Assembly: GCA_017535925.1 (NCBI GenBank)
Contig: JAFXTD010000041.1
Span: 1-64,000 of the forward strand
DNA length: 64,000 nucleotides
Source: Selenomonadaceae bacterium
GTDB taxonomy: Bacteria > Bacillota > Negativicutes > Selenomonadales > Selenomonadaceae
Reading direction: 5' to 3'
The position numbers and the translations under genes are program-made. Within the stretch, counting starts at the first letter, position 1. Every line of letters starts with the position of its first letter. Positions 24,551 to 34,642 of this stretch are shown here, in pieces. The notes beneath the pieces were generated by a model. That model worked only from the letters and a program-made list of their open reading frames with translations, made no database searches and was not told the DNA's origin.

Positions 24551-26278
24551 ATGTCGAAACTTGAAATGAAACTTGTTGACAATATACAGGGAAAATTTAT
24601 CGTAAAATTGTATCAGCGCGGCTATCGTTGGGGAAATTTGGAGGTCGAACGACTGTTGAACGACGTTTATAATTTGCTCGGTGACGACAGCACAAATTTG
24701 AACCGTATGAGAAACGCAAAAAATTATTGCCTTCAACCAATAGTCGTGAAAAATTTAGGCGACGATGAATTTGAGCTTATCGACGGTCAGCAACGTTTGA
24801 CAACGCTTTTTTTGATTTACAAATTTATGAATTACAACCCGAATTTTTCTTTGCACTACGAACGAAGCGAAAAGTCAGCGGCATTTCTTGAAAATATCGA
24901 TTTATCTTTGGAAGAGGATAACATTGATTTTTACTTTATGGCGCAAGCTTACAAGACAATAAAAAATTGGTTTGAAAATAAAATTGAAACCGGCAAAACG
25001 AATTTGCGCACAGTCAGCCGAAATTTTGAAAATCTTTTTGCTTATAACGTTCAAATTATTTGGTACGAGGTCGACGAAATTGAAAATTCGATGGCAATGT
25101 TCACGCGCCTCAATATCGGGAAAATTCCCTTGACGAGTGCCGAACTTGTTAAAGCGGCTTTCTTGAGCGGCAAGGAACAAAATTCAACGGGGCGGAAAGA
25201 TGAAATTGCGTTGCAGTGGGATAATATCGAAAAGGAATTGCACAATGATTCGCTGTGGTATTTTTTGACGAACAATTCGGCGGAAAAATATCAGACACGC
25301 ATCGATTTGGTTTTGGATTTGATGTCCGGCAAAAGAATCGGCGATAAGGAAAAGTATTCCACATTTTTTTATTTCGACAACCTCAAGCGGAGCGGCGAGG
25401 ATTTAGATAAAATTTGGCAAGAAATTGTCCGAAATTTTTTGCTGCTGAAGGACTGGCGAGAAAATCACACGTTCTATCACAAAATCGGTTACCTCATCGC
25501 TTCCGGCTATAAAAACCTTTCAGAAATTTATGCGGCGTCCAAAAACAAAACCAAGCGTGAATTTCTGGCGCGGCTCGACGAATTCATCAAGGCGAGTATC
25601 AAATTGGAGTCCGAGAAAAATTATTCCGATTGGAATTACAACAACGACGCCGAAAAAATTCGCAGATTATTGTTGCTGTTCAATGTCGAATCCGTGAGGC
25701 AAAACGGTGAGCAATCGCAATGGTTCCCGTTCGACAGATACAAATTCGGCGGCAAAGGAGAAAATTCTTGGAGCTTGGAACACATTCACGCGGTTAATTC
25801 GCAAGACAGAGGCAATCAGAAACAGTGGCGCGAGTGGCTTCAACTTCATAAAAAGTCGTTGGAAAATTTCCATGACGAAAACAAAGAACTCCTTGAGGCG
25901 ATTGACAAAATGCTTGCGCTGAAAAATATTGACGGCGAAAAATTTTCGGAACTGCGTCAAAAAATTCTCAAGACACTTTCGCCCGAAGGCATGAACGATG
26001 AATCAGTCGACTCAATCGCCAATCTTGCTCTGCTCAAATGCGAAGTCAATTCCGCGCTCGGCAATTCCGTTTTCGACGTGAAGCGCAACGCGATTATCGA
26101 TTTGGATATGCACGGCGCGTTCATTCCGTTTTGCACGAAGATGGCTTTTCTCAAGTACTACACCGAATCCGAAAAAAATCAAATTCATTTTTGGTCAGCG
26201 AACGACCGCCGCGCTTACATTGAGGCGATTAATCGTGTGCTGAAAAATTTTTTGGCGGAGCCGATTAAGGAGGGTTAA
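24551..26278 (+). CDS. DUF262 + DUF1524 (HNH) protein, GmrSD-like
   Basis: A 575-residue protein. The N-terminal DUF262 (ParB/Srx-like nucleotide-hydrolysing fold) carries YQRGYRW and the hallmark [15 protein letters not shown] (DGQQR at 78-82). The C-terminal DUF1524 HNH nuclease part shows SLEHIHAVNSQ (408-418, His411 and His413) and SIANLALLKCEVNSALGN. This is the architecture of GmrSD-type modification-dependent restriction enzymes and SspE. The next gene begins one base after its stop, so they are translationally coupled. A defence role is inferred from the family. Confidence 0.8.
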   Translation: MSKLEMKLVDNIQGKFIVKLYQRGYRWGNLEVERLLNDVYNLLGDDSTNLNRMRNAKNYCLQPIVVKNLGDDEFELIDGQQRLTTLFLIYKFMNYNPNFSLHYERSEKSAAFLENIDLSLEEDNIDFYFMAQAYKTIKNWFENKIETGKTNLRTVSRNFENLFAYNVQIIWYEVDEIENSMAMFTRLNIGKIPLTSAELVKAAFLSGKEQNSTGRKDEIALQWDNIEKELHNDSLWYFLTNNSAEKYQTRIDLVLDLMSGKRIGDKEKYSTFFYFDNLKRSGEDLDKIWQEIVRNFLLLKDWRENHTFYHKIGYLIASGYKNLSEIYAASKNKTKREFLARLDEFIKASIKLESEKNYSDWNYNNDAEKIRRLLLLFNVESVRQNGEQSQWFPFDRYKFGGKGENSWSLEHIHAVNSQDRGNQKQWREWLQLHKKSLENFHDENKELLEAIDKMLALKNIDGEKFSELRQKILKTLSPEGMNDESVDSIANLALLKCEVNSALGNSVFDVKRNAIIDLDMHGAFIPFCTKMAFLKYYTESEKNQIHFWSANDRRAYIEAINRVLKNFLAEPIKEG

Positions 26279-26279
26279 T

Positions 26280-28451
26280 ATGGACGAATCGCTGCAAACT
26301 TTTATAAATATTTTTCAAGGCAACGTCAAAAAAATTATTATCCCGAACATTCAACGCGATTATGCGCAAGGCAGAAACACGGAAGAAATTCGCCGCGTGC
26401 GCTTGAGATTTTTGGACGCGCTCCATAAAGCTGTGACGACCGACCGGAAAATTAAATTGGATTTTGTTTACGGCGACTTGAGCGACGACGGAATTTTGAC
26501 GCCGCTCGACGGTCAGCAACGACTCACGACGCTTTTTCTTTTGCATTGGTACGCTGCCAAAAAAGAAAACGTTCCGCCCGCCGAAACCGAATTCCTGAAA
26601 AATTTTTCCTATGACATGCGCCCCGATTCAAGAGAGTTTTGTAAATTTCTGATTGACTGCGAAGTTTCTTTCGACGGAAAATTATCGGACGCCATAGAAG
26701 ATTCGGCAGGCTTCCCGCTCGGCTGGAAGAAAGACCCGACCGTCAATTCCATGCTCGTCATGCTCGACGCCATAGATGAAAAATTTTGCGGCGTTGAAAA
26801 TCTTTGGGGTAAGTTGGCAGGCGGCGCGATTTCTTTTTATTTCCTGTCGATTAAAGATTTGGGTTTGACTGACGAACTTTACATAACGATGAATTCTCGC
26901 GGCAAACCCTTGACTGATTTTGAACACTTCAAAGCCGAATTCAAAAGCAAACTCGACGACCTCGACCGCGAACTTTCCGACCGAATCATTTTGAAAATCG
27001 ATACGGTTTGGACGGATTTGCTTTGGAATTATCGTGACGAAAACAATTTGGTTGACGACGGCTTTCTTGCTTACTTCAATTTCTTGTGCGACGTGATTCT
27101 TTATCGCAAAGGCGGCACTCCCCAAGGCAAGAGCCGTGACCCGTTCGACTTGCTGGAAGAATTTTTCGAGGGCGACGTTCGGGAAAATATCGACTTCTTG
27201 GAAAAAAGTTTCGATTGTTGGTGCGAACTTGATAAGCGCGAAAAAATTCCCGACTTCTTCGCCGACAGAGTTTCAAAGGGCAGCCGCAATGACAAGACCG
27301 TTAATCATCATGAGGCGGGCAAGATTATAACTTACTTCGACAACATAAATTTTTTCGGCGACTGCGTGAAATCTTTCAACAAAAAATTTTCGCTCGGCAA
27401 AGTTGTCATGCTTTACGCCTTCCTGATTTATCTGCTCAACGGGAAAAATATTTCGGATGAAGATTTTCGGCGGCGAATCCGTATCGTGAACAATCTGGTG
27501 ACAAATTCCGGAGACGCCGAGTTAAGCAACAGCGAGACCCGCAATAACGGCAACCGAATTCCCGCCATGCTTGAGCAAGTCGACAACATAATCCTTTGCG
27601 GAAAAATTTTGCGGAGCGATGAAATTCATACCGCCAATCATTACAACTTCAACGAGACGCAACTGAAAGAGGAACGCGAAAAAATTTTGTGGACGGAGAC
27701 GAATCCCGATAAAGCCGAATTGCTTTTTGAGTTGGAGGATCATTATCTTTTGGGCGGGCAGATTGGAATCGTCGGCTTGGAACATCCCGAATATTTTTCG
27801 CGGTTCATTGAGCTGTTCAAATGCGACTACGATAAAATTGCCTGCGCGCTGTTGGTTATGGGCGATTATTGGCAAGTGGAGAATAACGGGCAACGTTATC
27901 AGCTCGGCTCGACGCGACCTCAATCTTGGCAAAATCTTTTCCATAAAAGCGCGTTGACTGAAGGTTTTGAAGAGACGAAAGATGCGCTGGATTTGCTTTT
28001 ATATGGCACGCAGAGTTTAACCGACGATTACTTGCAGAAGATTATCAACGATGAACTTGCCGCTTGCGAACGTAAATCCGAATTCGATTGGAAATATTAT
28101 TTTATTAAGTACAAAGAATTTCGTCCGACGCGCTACGGAAAATATTGGTGGGAAAAATTTTCGGAAGAGCCGTATTGTTTCGTGACGTTATATGAACAAC
28201 AAAAGCGATCGCCGAATTCTTATCAGCCGTTCTTGAAAGCAATCGGTGTCGGAGAATTTTCTCGTGACGATTTGGGAACACGACTTAATTTAGGCGATTT
28301 TTATATTTTGTGCAAAAATGATTCTTACGTTGTCAAAAATTCTTCGACTGACGCGGAAGAAGACAGGCTTAAAATAATTCAGCACAACGGCATTGACACG
28401 GAGGATAGAATAAAAAAGTTTAAAGCTTGGGCTGAAGGTTATCTTTACTAA
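26280..28451 (+). CDS. DUF262 protein without HNH domain, partner of the preceding gene
   Basis: A 723-residue protein. The N-terminal DUF262 has [12 protein letters not shown] and [15 protein letters not shown] (DGQQR at 77-81), and the [23 protein letters not shown] segment typical of the family. No HNH signature is visible in the C-terminal half, which is of unknown fold. AAGGAGGG overlaps the end of the upstream gene. Together the two could form a two-component restriction or defence system in which only one protein has the nuclease. gatB starts 19 bp downstream. Confidence 0.75.
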   Translation: MDESLQTFINIFQGNVKKIIIPNIQRDYAQGRNTEEIRRVRLRFLDALHKAVTTDRKIKLDFVYGDLSDDGILTPLDGQQRLTTLFLLHWYAAKKENVPPAETEFLKNFSYDMRPDSREFCKFLIDCEVSFDGKLSDAIEDSAGFPLGWKKDPTVNSMLVMLDAIDEKFCGVENLWGKLAGGAISFYFLSIKDLGLTDELYITMNSRGKPLTDFEHFKAEFKSKLDDLDRELSDRIILKIDTVWTDLLWNYRDENNLVDDGFLAYFNFLCDVILYRKGGTPQGKSRDPFDLLEEFFEGDVRENIDFLEKSFDCWCELDKREKIPDFFADRVSKGSRNDKTVNHHEAGKIITYFDNINFFGDCVKSFNKKFSLGKVVMLYAFLIYLLNGKNISDEDFRRRIRIVNNLVTNSGDAELSNSETRNNGNRIPAMLEQVDNIILCGKILRSDEIHTANHYNFNETQLKEEREKILWTETNPDKAELLFELEDHYLLGGQIGIVGLEHPEYFSRFIELFKCDYDKIACALLVMGDYWQVENNGQRYQLGSTRPQSWQNLFHKSALTEGFEETKDALDLLLYGTQSLTDDYLQKIINDELAACERKSEFDWKYYFIKYKEFRPTRYGKYWWEKFSEEPYCFVTLYEQQKRSPNSYQPFLKAIGVGEFSRDDLGTRLNLGDFYILCKNDSYVVKNSSTDAEEDRLKIIQHNGIDTEDRIKKFKAWAEGYLY

Positions 28452-28470
28452 AAATTTTGAGGTGATTAAT

Positions 28471-29913
28471 TTGAAGTATGAAGCTGTTATCGGATTGGAA
28501 ATTCACAGCGAATTGAAGACGGCAACGAAAATTTTTTGCGGATGCGCCACGACTTTCGGCGCGGAACAAAATACTCACACTTGCCCCGTGTGCTTGGGCT
28601 TGCCGGGCGTCTTGCCGACCATAAATCGCCGCGTGGTTGAGTTCGCTATCAAAGCCGGGCTCGCCACAAACTGCAAAATCAACAAGTACAGCAAATTCGA
28701 CAGGAAAAATTATTACTATCCCGACCTGCCGAAGAATTGGCAGACCTCGCAATACGACCTGCCGATTGCTTACGAAGGTCACGTTGAAATTGACGTTGAC
28801 GGCGCAAAAAAAATCGTCCGCCTCACAAGAATTCACATGGAGGAGGACGCGGGCAAGCTTGTGCACAGCGGCACGACGATTAAAGATTCGGCAAGCTCGA
28901 ACGTCGATTACAACCGCACGGGTGTCCCGCTGATTGAAATTGTTTCCGAACCCGATATGCATTCCGCCGCCGAAGCTCGCGCTTACATGGAAAAAATCAA
29001 GTCGATTCTTGAATACATCGACGTTTCGAATTGCCGCATGGAGGAAGGCAACCTCCGCGCCGATATAAATGTTTCTTTGCGACCTGTCGGCAGTGAAAAG
29101 CTCGGCACGCGCACCGAAATGAAGAATATCAATTCGTTCAAAGCTCTCGAAGACGCGATTAACTACGAAATCGAACGGCAGGCGGAAGTCCTCGACGACG
29201 GCGGCGAAATTATTCAAGAGACGCGCACTTGGAATCCCGAAAAAGGAATTACTCAATCAATGCGCTCGAAGGAAGACGCTCACGACTACAGATACATGCC
29301 CGAACCCGACCTGCCTCCGATTGTCACGACCGATGAGGAAATTGAGGCTTTCAGGAAGTCTTTGCCCGAATTGCCCGACGCTCGCCGCGCACGCTTGATT
29401 AAAAATTTCGGCTTAAGCGAATACGACGCGGGCATTATCACAAGCTCACGGGCTATGGCGGAATATTTTGACGCGGTTGTAAATTTCGGTGCCGACGCAA
29501 AAGCCGCCGCGAATTGGATTATGGGCGACCTGTCCAAAAATCTCAACGCGGACGGTTTGACGATTGAAAGCTCGCCCGTCGACGCAAAACGCCTCGCCGA
29601 AATGATTCAGCTCATTGCCAAAGGAACCATCAGCGGCAAAATCGCCAAGACCGTCTTCGCCGAAATGTGGAAGTCGCCCGACGCGCCCGAAAAAATCGTC
29701 AAGGACAAAGGGCTCGTTCAAATCACTGACACCGGCGCGATTGAAGGCGTTATCGACGAAGTCATTTCAAAAAATCCCAAAGCTGTCGAAGAATATCGCG
29801 GCGGAAAGAAAAAAGCTCTCGGCGCGCTTGTCGGTCAAGTCATGAAGCTCACCAAAGGCAAAGCGAATCCTCAACTCGTCAATCAACTCTTGGCAAAAAA
29901 ACTTGGAGATTAA
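28471..29913 (+). CDS. gatB: Asp-tRNA(Asn)/Glu-tRNA(Gln) amidotransferase subunit B
   Basis: A 480-residue GatB that recognises and phosphorylates the mischarged aminoacyl end. N-terminal [17 protein letters not shown], the [12 protein letters not shown] zinc-site segment, the [19 protein letters not shown] active-site region, and a helical plus YqeY-like tail domain are all present. TTG 28471 is used because TGAGGTG lies just upstream and the family starts MKYE; a GTG at 28462 would add three residues. gatC and gatA are not next to it. It sits between the DUF262 pair and a restriction-enzyme fragment, an unusual context. Confidence 0.95.
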   Translation: MKYEAVIGLEIHSELKTATKIFCGCATTFGAEQNTHTCPVCLGLPGVLPTINRRVVEFAIKAGLATNCKINKYSKFDRKNYYYPDLPKNWQTSQYDLPIAYEGHVEIDVDGAKKIVRLTRIHMEEDAGKLVHSGTTIKDSASSNVDYNRTGVPLIEIVSEPDMHSAAEARAYMEKIKSILEYIDVSNCRMEEGNLRADINVSLRPVGSEKLGTRTEMKNINSFKALEDAINYEIERQAEVLDDGGEIIQETRTWNPEKGITQSMRSKEDAHDYRYMPEPDLPPIVTTDEEIEAFRKSLPELPDARRARLIKNFGLSEYDAGIITSSRAMAEYFDAVVNFGADAKAAANWIMGDLSKNLNADGLTIESSPVDAKRLAEMIQLIAKGTISGKIAKTVFAEMWKSPDAPEKIVKDKGLVQITDTGAIEGVIDEVISKNPKAVEEYRGGKKKALGALVGQVMKLTKGKANPQLVNQLLAKKLGD

Positions 29914-29919
29914 TTTGTA

Positions 29920-30870
29920 ATGCCGATTGATAACGATAAAACCAAAGAAAAATTTATTGAAGTCGCCAATATCAACGGTTACCTCATTCCCGGTCCGAAT
30001 ATTTACGTTCGACACAGAAAATTTCCTTTCTTCGACGTGCCGGAAATGTTTAAAAGCAGTGCACCTGCTGATGACGGCAATTTGATTATCGAATCGAAAG
30101 ATTACGACGAATTTATTGCTCGCGAGCCTCACGCTAAAAAATATATCCGTCGATTGTTGGGGGGACGTGAATTTATAAATAATCTTCAGCGTTGGTGTTT
30201 GTGGTTGAAAGATTGTCCGCCCGATGAACTTCGAAAAATGCCTCTCGTCTATGAACGCGTCAAGAAAGTAAAAGAATTTCGTTTAAAAAGTACTCGTGCG
30301 GGCACTCGTAAAGCCGCAAATATGCCGACAAATTTTTTGGAAGACAGACAACCGACAAATAATTATATTTTCATTCCGCAAACGAGTTCATCACGTCGAA
30401 AATATATTCCGATTGGATTTTTGCCGCCGGAAATTGTCGCAGTGCAAGGACTCACAATACCGAACGCAAATTTATTTCATTTCGGAGTTTTGATGAGTTC
30501 GGTGCATATGAATTGGGTCAGATTGGTTTGCGGGCGATTAAAATCTGATTATCGATACTCTGCAACGATTTGTTACAATCCGTTTCCGTGGCCGCTGTTC
30601 TATCCTGAAGAATTTAAGGCGCGAATAGAGAAAACGGCGCAAAAAATTTTGGACGCTCGAAAAAATTATCCGAAAGCAAGCTACGCCGACCTCTACGACG
30701 AAATTTCCATGCCGTATGATTTGCGAAAAGCTCACGAGGAAAATGATTTGGCAGTTTTGAGTTTGTACGGGCGATTGAAACCCGAAATGAGCGAATTGGA
30801 AATGCAAATAGAGTTGCTTTACATGTATGAAGAGCTGCGCGAAAACTTTGACGACCTCGACGAGGAATAA
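29920..30870 (+). CDS. Orphan target-recognition/C-terminal part of an MmeI-like DNA methyltransferase
   Basis: A 316-residue protein matching the specificity and C-terminal regions of MmeI/YeeA-type class I DNA methyltransferases: INGYLIPGPNIYV, FINNLQRWCLWLKDCPPDELR, VKEFRLKSTRAGTRK, FHFGVLMSSVHMNWVRLVCGRLKSDYRYS, the hallmark CYNPFPWP, and ASYADLYDEISMPYDLRKAH. The methyltransferase motifs (GxG, NPPY) and nuclease that normally precede are absent; upstream is gatB. It is therefore a remnant or a stand-alone specificity protein. The start is an ATG seven bases after gatB with weak GGAG. Its stop abuts the mnmE stop. Confidence 0.7.
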   Translation: MPIDNDKTKEKFIEVANINGYLIPGPNIYVRHRKFPFFDVPEMFKSSAPADDGNLIIESKDYDEFIAREPHAKKYIRRLLGGREFINNLQRWCLWLKDCPPDELRKMPLVYERVKKVKEFRLKSTRAGTRKAANMPTNFLEDRQPTNNYIFIPQTSSSRRKYIPIGFLPPEIVAVQGLTIPNANLFHFGVLMSSVHMNWVRLVCGRLKSDYRYSATICYNPFPWPLFYPEEFKARIEKTAQKILDARKNYPKASYADLYDEISMPYDLRKAHEENDLAVLSLYGRLKPEMSELEMQIELLYMYEELRENFDDLDEE

Positions 30871-32229
30871 TCATTTGCCGATACAGAACTTGGAAAAAAT
30901 TTCGTTGATAACGTCTTCGCCGACGACCTCGCCCGTCAATTCGCTCAAGCATTCAAGGGCGGCTCGCAAGTCAATCGAAACAAAATCAATCCCGACGTTT
31001 TGACGAATCGTCTCTTGAGCCTCGCGCAGATGATTGACGGCTTTTCGCAAAAGATTTGCCTCGCGTTCGTCGCGGACAAAATTCATTTCAAAATCAATAG
31101 TTCCGACGCGTTCGGTTATCGCGTTCAAAAATTTTTCGACACCCGCTCCGCTCTTGAGAGAAATTTCAAACACTTGCGCGGCGGGAATTTTTTTTGTCAA
31201 AATTTCGGCGGTCGTGACGCAAGGCAAATCAATCTTGGTGAGGAGGATAATCGCGTTACGATTCGGCAAAAGCTTAAAAATTTCCTCGTCCTCGTCGTCA
31301 AGCGGTCTTGAGGCGTCGAAGAGTGCAAGAATCAATTCTGCGCGCTCCGCACAATCTTTGGCGCGAGCAATTCCGATTTTTTCGACGGCGTCATTTGAAT
31401 TTCTGATACCCGCCGTGTCGATAATCTTCAAAGGAACGCCTCCGACGTTTACGAATTCCTCAATTTGGTCGCGGGTCGTGCCGGGAATATCGGTGACGAT
31501 TGCGCGTTCGGTCTTCGCGAAAAAATTCAGCAGGCTTGACTTGCCGACGTTCGGTTTGCCGATAATCGCTGTCTCCAAACCTTCACGAAGAATTTTTCCC
31601 GCCGATTGATTCTCCAAAAATTTATTGAGCTTGAAAATTTGCGCGGAAATATTTTTGTCGACTTCGGATAAAGTCACGTCGTCGAGGTCGTCTTCGGGAA
31701 AGTCAATAATCGCCTCGATGTGTGCCGTCGAATTCAAAATCGCCTGCCGTATCTCACGAATCGTCTTTGAAGTTTTGCCCGCAAGTTGATTTTGCGCAAC
31801 GGTCAATGCTGCGGAAGTTTTTGCTTGAATCACGTCGAGGACAGCTTGCGCCTGCGTCAAGTCGATTCGCCCGTTGAGGAAGGCTCGCTTTGTGAATTCG
31901 CCTCGCTCTGCAGGACGTGCTCCCGCCAGATAAGTCAGCTTTAAAATTTCGCGCAGGACGACGCCTCCGCCGTGACATTGCAGCTCAACGACATTTTCTC
32001 GCGTGTAAGATTTCGGGGCGCGCATGACAAGAGCGATTGCCTCGTCGACGACCTCGCCCGAAAAATTTTTCACGTGCCCGAAAACAAATTTCCTGTCTTC
32101 GATTTGAGTAAGAGGTTTATCAAAAATTTTTTCGGCAATGGCAATCGAATCCTCGCCGCTGATTCGAATAATCCCGACGCCCGAATTACCTGCCGCCGTT
32201 GCAATCGCGCTGATCGTTTCTTCCGTCAA
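30871..32229 (-). CDS. mnmE: tRNA modification GTPase MnmE (TrmE)
   Basis: A 452-residue GTPase that with MnmG modifies U34 of tRNAs. It has the N-terminal folate-binding domain (AIATAAGNSGVGIIRISGEDSI), a G domain with GKPNVGKSSLLN, DIPGTTRDQ, DTAGI and TKID, and the C-terminal CIGK motif (FCIGK at the very end). Start TTG with AAAGGAGAG. Its first 44 bases overlap the end of cbiA, so translation is probably coupled to the cobalamin genes. MnmG is not in the window. Confidence 0.95.
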   Translation of the reverse strand: MTEETISAIATAAGNSGVGIIRISGEDSIAIAEKIFDKPLTQIEDRKFVFGHVKNFSGEVVDEAIALVMRAPKSYTRENVVELQCHGGGVVLREILKLTYLAGARPAERGEFTKRAFLNGRIDLTQAQAVLDVIQAKTSAALTVAQNQLAGKTSKTIREIRQAILNSTAHIEAIIDFPEDDLDDVTLSEVDKNISAQIFKLNKFLENQSAGKILREGLETAIIGKPNVGKSSLLNFFAKTERAIVTDIPGTTRDQIEEFVNVGGVPLKIIDTAGIRNSNDAVEKIGIARAKDCAERAELILALFDASRPLDDEDEEIFKLLPNRNAIILLTKIDLPCVTTAEILTKKIPAAQVFEISLKSGAGVEKFLNAITERVGTIDFEMNFVRDEREANLLRKAVNHLREAQETIRQNVGIDFVSIDLRAALECLSELTGEVVGEDVINEIFSKFCIGK

Positions 32230-33604
32230 ATTTCCGCTCTCCTTTCAGTGATTGATAATTTTTGCAAGCTTCGACAAAATTTTTCGCCAAAGTTTTATTT
32301 CCGGCGAAGTGAATGTGCAAATACGAGGCGACAAGATTTTTTTTCTTCAAGCCGGCGAAATATTCTTTGCCCGTCCTCATGCGTCGACATTTGAAAATTT
32401 TTTCGCCCGAAGAAATTTCCGCCGTCGAAAAATGAAATTCATGCGCGTGAATTTTTTCGCCCGCCTTGCCGATAACGCAATCGCTTAAAATTTCCGCCTC
32501 GACGTAGCCGACAGTTTGAAGTTTCTTAGTCATGGTCGCCACGCCGTCAAGCACGCCGCACATTTCAAAAATTTTTCCGTCGAAGTCAATCAGCTCACGC
32601 ATCAAATACATAAAGCCTCCGCATTCGGCGAAAATCGGCAAGCCGTCTTGAGCCGCCGCAAAAATTTCTGCGCGGAGGCTTTTATTTTGTTCAAGACGAG
32701 CCGCAAACATTTCGGGGAAGCCGCCGCCGATTATCAAGCCGTCGACTTTCGGCAAAGTCGTATCGTTGAGCGGGCTGAAGTAAAGAATTTCCGCGCCGAG
32801 CCGTTCAAGTTCGTTGAGGCTTGCGCCGTAATAAAAATTGAACGCCGCGTCTTTCGCCACGCCGATTGAAAGGCAATTAGGAATTAGGAATGAGGAATTA
32901 GGAATGATTTTAAGCGGCGAGGAATTTTTTGCGAGGTCAATCAATGCATCAATGTCGACTTGCTCCTCGACCGCCGCGCAGATTTTTTTTATCGCGTCGA
33001 CGGAATGATTTTCTGCAATCGGAACCAACCCCAAATGACGTTCGGGCAAAAAAAATTCGTCGTTGCGTTTAATCGCTCCGAAACATTTTATTTCCAAGTC
33101 GTTGAGCGCGTCGACGATAATTTTTTTGTGCGAGTCCGAGCCGAGCCGATTCAAAATCACGCCGGCAAGATTAATCGACTTGTCAAACTCTTTGAAGCCG
33201 AGCGCAACGGCCGCCGCCGAAGTGCCCATGCTTTTTGCGTCGATAACCAAGACAACGGGCGCGTCGAGGAGCTTTGAAATTTGAGCCGTCGAAGAAATTC
33301 CGCCGCGTCCGCCGTCATAAAGTCCCATGACACCTTCGATAATCGAAATATCCGCGCCGCGTGAAGTTTCGAAAAAAATTTCTTTGAGTTTGTCTTCGCC
33401 GACGAGCCAGCTGTCGAGGTTGTGAGAAATTTTTCCGCCCGCGAGGAGGTGCCAGCCCGTGTCGATGTAATCGGGGCCGACCTTGTAAGCTTGAACGTTA
33501 AGCCCGCGATTTTTCAAAGCAGCAATCAAGCCCGCCGTGATTGTCGTCTTGCCCGAACCGCTCTGCGTCGCCGCGATAATCAATCGAGGAAAATTATTCC
33601 GCAT
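32186..33604 (-). CDS. cbiA: Cobyrinic acid a,c-diamide synthase with an in-frame heptad-repeat insertion
   Basis: An approximately 472-residue ATP- and glutamine-dependent amidase of anaerobic cobalamin synthesis. The N-terminal P-loop-like AATQSGSGKTTI and YKVGPDYIDTGWH segments and the class I glutamine amidotransferase site (LPIFAECGGFMYL) are normal. Residues about 234-244 (IIPNSSFLIPNC) come from four AATTAGG-type heptads (32875-32905) that keep the frame open between the two domains. ATG 33604 is preferred; a TTG at 33622 lacks a site. It overlaps the TIGR04076 gene by 11 bases and mnmE by 44. Confidence 0.93.
   Translation of the reverse strand: MRNNFPRLIIAATQSGSGKTTITAGLIAALKNRGLNVQAYKVGPDYIDTGWHLLAGGKISHNLDSWLVGEDKLKEIFFETSRGADISIIEGVMGLYDGGRGGISSTAQISKLLDAPVVLVIDAKSMGTSAAAVALGFKEFDKSINLAGVILNRLGSDSHKKIIVDALNDLEIKCFGAIKRNDEFFLPERHLGLVPIAENHSVDAIKKICAAVEEQVDIDALIDLAKNSSPLKIIPNSSFLIPNCLSIGVAKDAAFNFYYGASLNELERLGAEILYFSPLNDTTLPKVDGLIIGGGFPEMFAARLEQNKSLRAEIFAAAQDGLPIFAECGGFMYLMRELIDFDGKIFEMCGVLDGVATMTKKLQTVGYVEAEILSDCVIGKAGEKIHAHEFHFSTAEISSGEKIFKCRRMRTGKEYFAGLKKKNLVASYLHIHFAGNKTLAKNFVEACKNYQSLKGERKFDGRNDQRDCNGGR
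32875..32905. repeat. Heptad repeat array inside cbiA (AATTAGG x3, AATGAGG)
   Basis: AATTAGG at 32875, 32882 and 32896 and AATGAGG at 32889, then AAT. These are the same units as in the atpE-atpF spacer, here within coding sequence. Confidence 0.88.
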
Positions 33605-33917
33605 CTTCTTCCGTCCGCTCAATCTTCATGATAACGGGGCGCAAACCGTCGTTGCAGGAGCAAATCGCAACGCCTTTGTGCTTTTCGTCAATCCAGTCGC
33701 CGTAATACCAAGTTTCGGCACCGTGAGCCAAAGCAAACACGTATTGATAAATCGCTTTCCAAGCCTCGTCGCAAAAACCTTCTGGCTTTGCCCAAGACGC
33801 GTAAAAGACTTGTCCTTCTTTCATGATGGGGCACGTCGACAAATTCGGCACGCCGTATTCAGTCGCCAAATCTTTTTGCAACGTCGTCTTGAGGATTGTA
33901 ATTTTGCATTTCTTCAT
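33594..33917 (-). CDS. TIGR04076 family protein
   Basis: A 107-residue protein with the TIGR04076 pattern: N-terminal MKKCKITILKTTLQKDL, conserved Cys in STCPIM, GQVFYASWAKPEGFCDEAW, and a C-terminal CSCNDGLRPVIMKIER. Function is unknown; the Cys residues suggest metal or redox involvement. AGGAGG precedes the ATG. It lies between cbiC and cbiA and overlaps cbiA, hinting at a link to cobalamin or corrinoid metabolism, which is inferred only. Confidence 0.78.
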   Translation of the reverse strand: MKKCKITILKTTLQKDLATEYGVPNLSTCPIMKEGQVFYASWAKPEGFCDEAWKAIYQYVFALAHGAETWYYGDWIDEKHKGVAICSCNDGLRPVIMKIERTEEDAE

Positions 33918-33929
33918 GATAAAGCCTCC

Positions 33930-34574
33930 TCACTTTTCGTTAAAGCCTCTTGAATTGTCCAAGATATAAAGAATCGCATTGACAGCCGCCACCGCGATTG
34001 AACTGCCGCCTTTTGAGCCTGTGACGGTGATAAAAGGAATTTCGTTTTGCGAGGCAAGTTGAGCTTTGGATTCAGCCGCGCCGACGAAACCGACGGGCAC
34101 ACCGATTATCACTGCCGGACGAACATTTTCCTCGCGAACAAGCCGCAAGACTTCAAACAAGGCGGTCGGTGCGTTGCCGATTGCGATAATTTCTCCGTCG
34201 AGTCGCTTGCCGAAAATCCTCATTGCCGCCATTGAACGGGTAATGCCCTCGCGTTGTGCAAATTCGCGAACGTCAACATCAGAGACCTTGCAAAAAATTT
34301 CTCCGCCGAATTTCGTGAACGTTCGAAGGTTTATTCCGCGTCTGACCATTTCAACATCCGTGAAAATGTTTGCTCCGCGATTGAGAGCCGCCTTTGTCGC
34401 CGCGATTGCTTCGGGATGAATTTTGATTATCGGTGCGTAGCCGACATCGCCCGTTGCGTGTATGATTCGCGAATAAATTTTTCGTTCGTCGTCGTTGAGT
34501 GCAAGTCCTGCCAAATGCGGCGCGATTATTTCCATGCTGCGTTCTTCAATTTCCATCGGTTTCGTCATGAACAT
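33930..34574 (-). CDS. cbiC: Cobalt-precorrin-8 methylmutase
   Basis: A 214-residue CbiC/CobH that moves the C-11 methyl to C-12 to give cobyrinate. It has IIHATGDVGYAPIIKIHPEAI with the catalytic His, the TDVEMVRRGI segment and the GVPVGFVGAAESK C-terminal motif. AAGGAGG precedes the ATG. It is 12 bases from the next gene. Confidence 0.95.
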   Translation of the reverse strand: MFMTKPMEIEERSMEIIAPHLAGLALNDDERKIYSRIIHATGDVGYAPIIKIHPEAIAATKAALNRGANIFTDVEMVRRGINLRTFTKFGGEIFCKVSDVDVREFAQREGITRSMAAMRIFGKRLDGEIIAIGNAPTALFEVLRLVREENVRPAVIIGVPVGFVGAAESKAQLASQNEIPFITVTGSKGGSSIAVAAVNAILYILDNSRGFNEK

Positions 34575-34590
34575 AAAAATCCTCCTTAAG

Positions 34591-34642
34591 TGGTCAGTGG
34601 TAAGGGGTCAGAATTTTTCTAACAGCTAACAGCTAACCGCTG
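34591..34642. repeat. Heptad repeats (TGGTCAG type, then CTAACAG type) between cbiT and cbiC
   Basis: TGGTCAG, TGGTAAG, GGGTCAG (34591-34611), then CTAACAG x2, CTAACCG (34619-34639). The second block forms the last codons (AVSC) and stop of cbiT. Confidence 0.8.
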
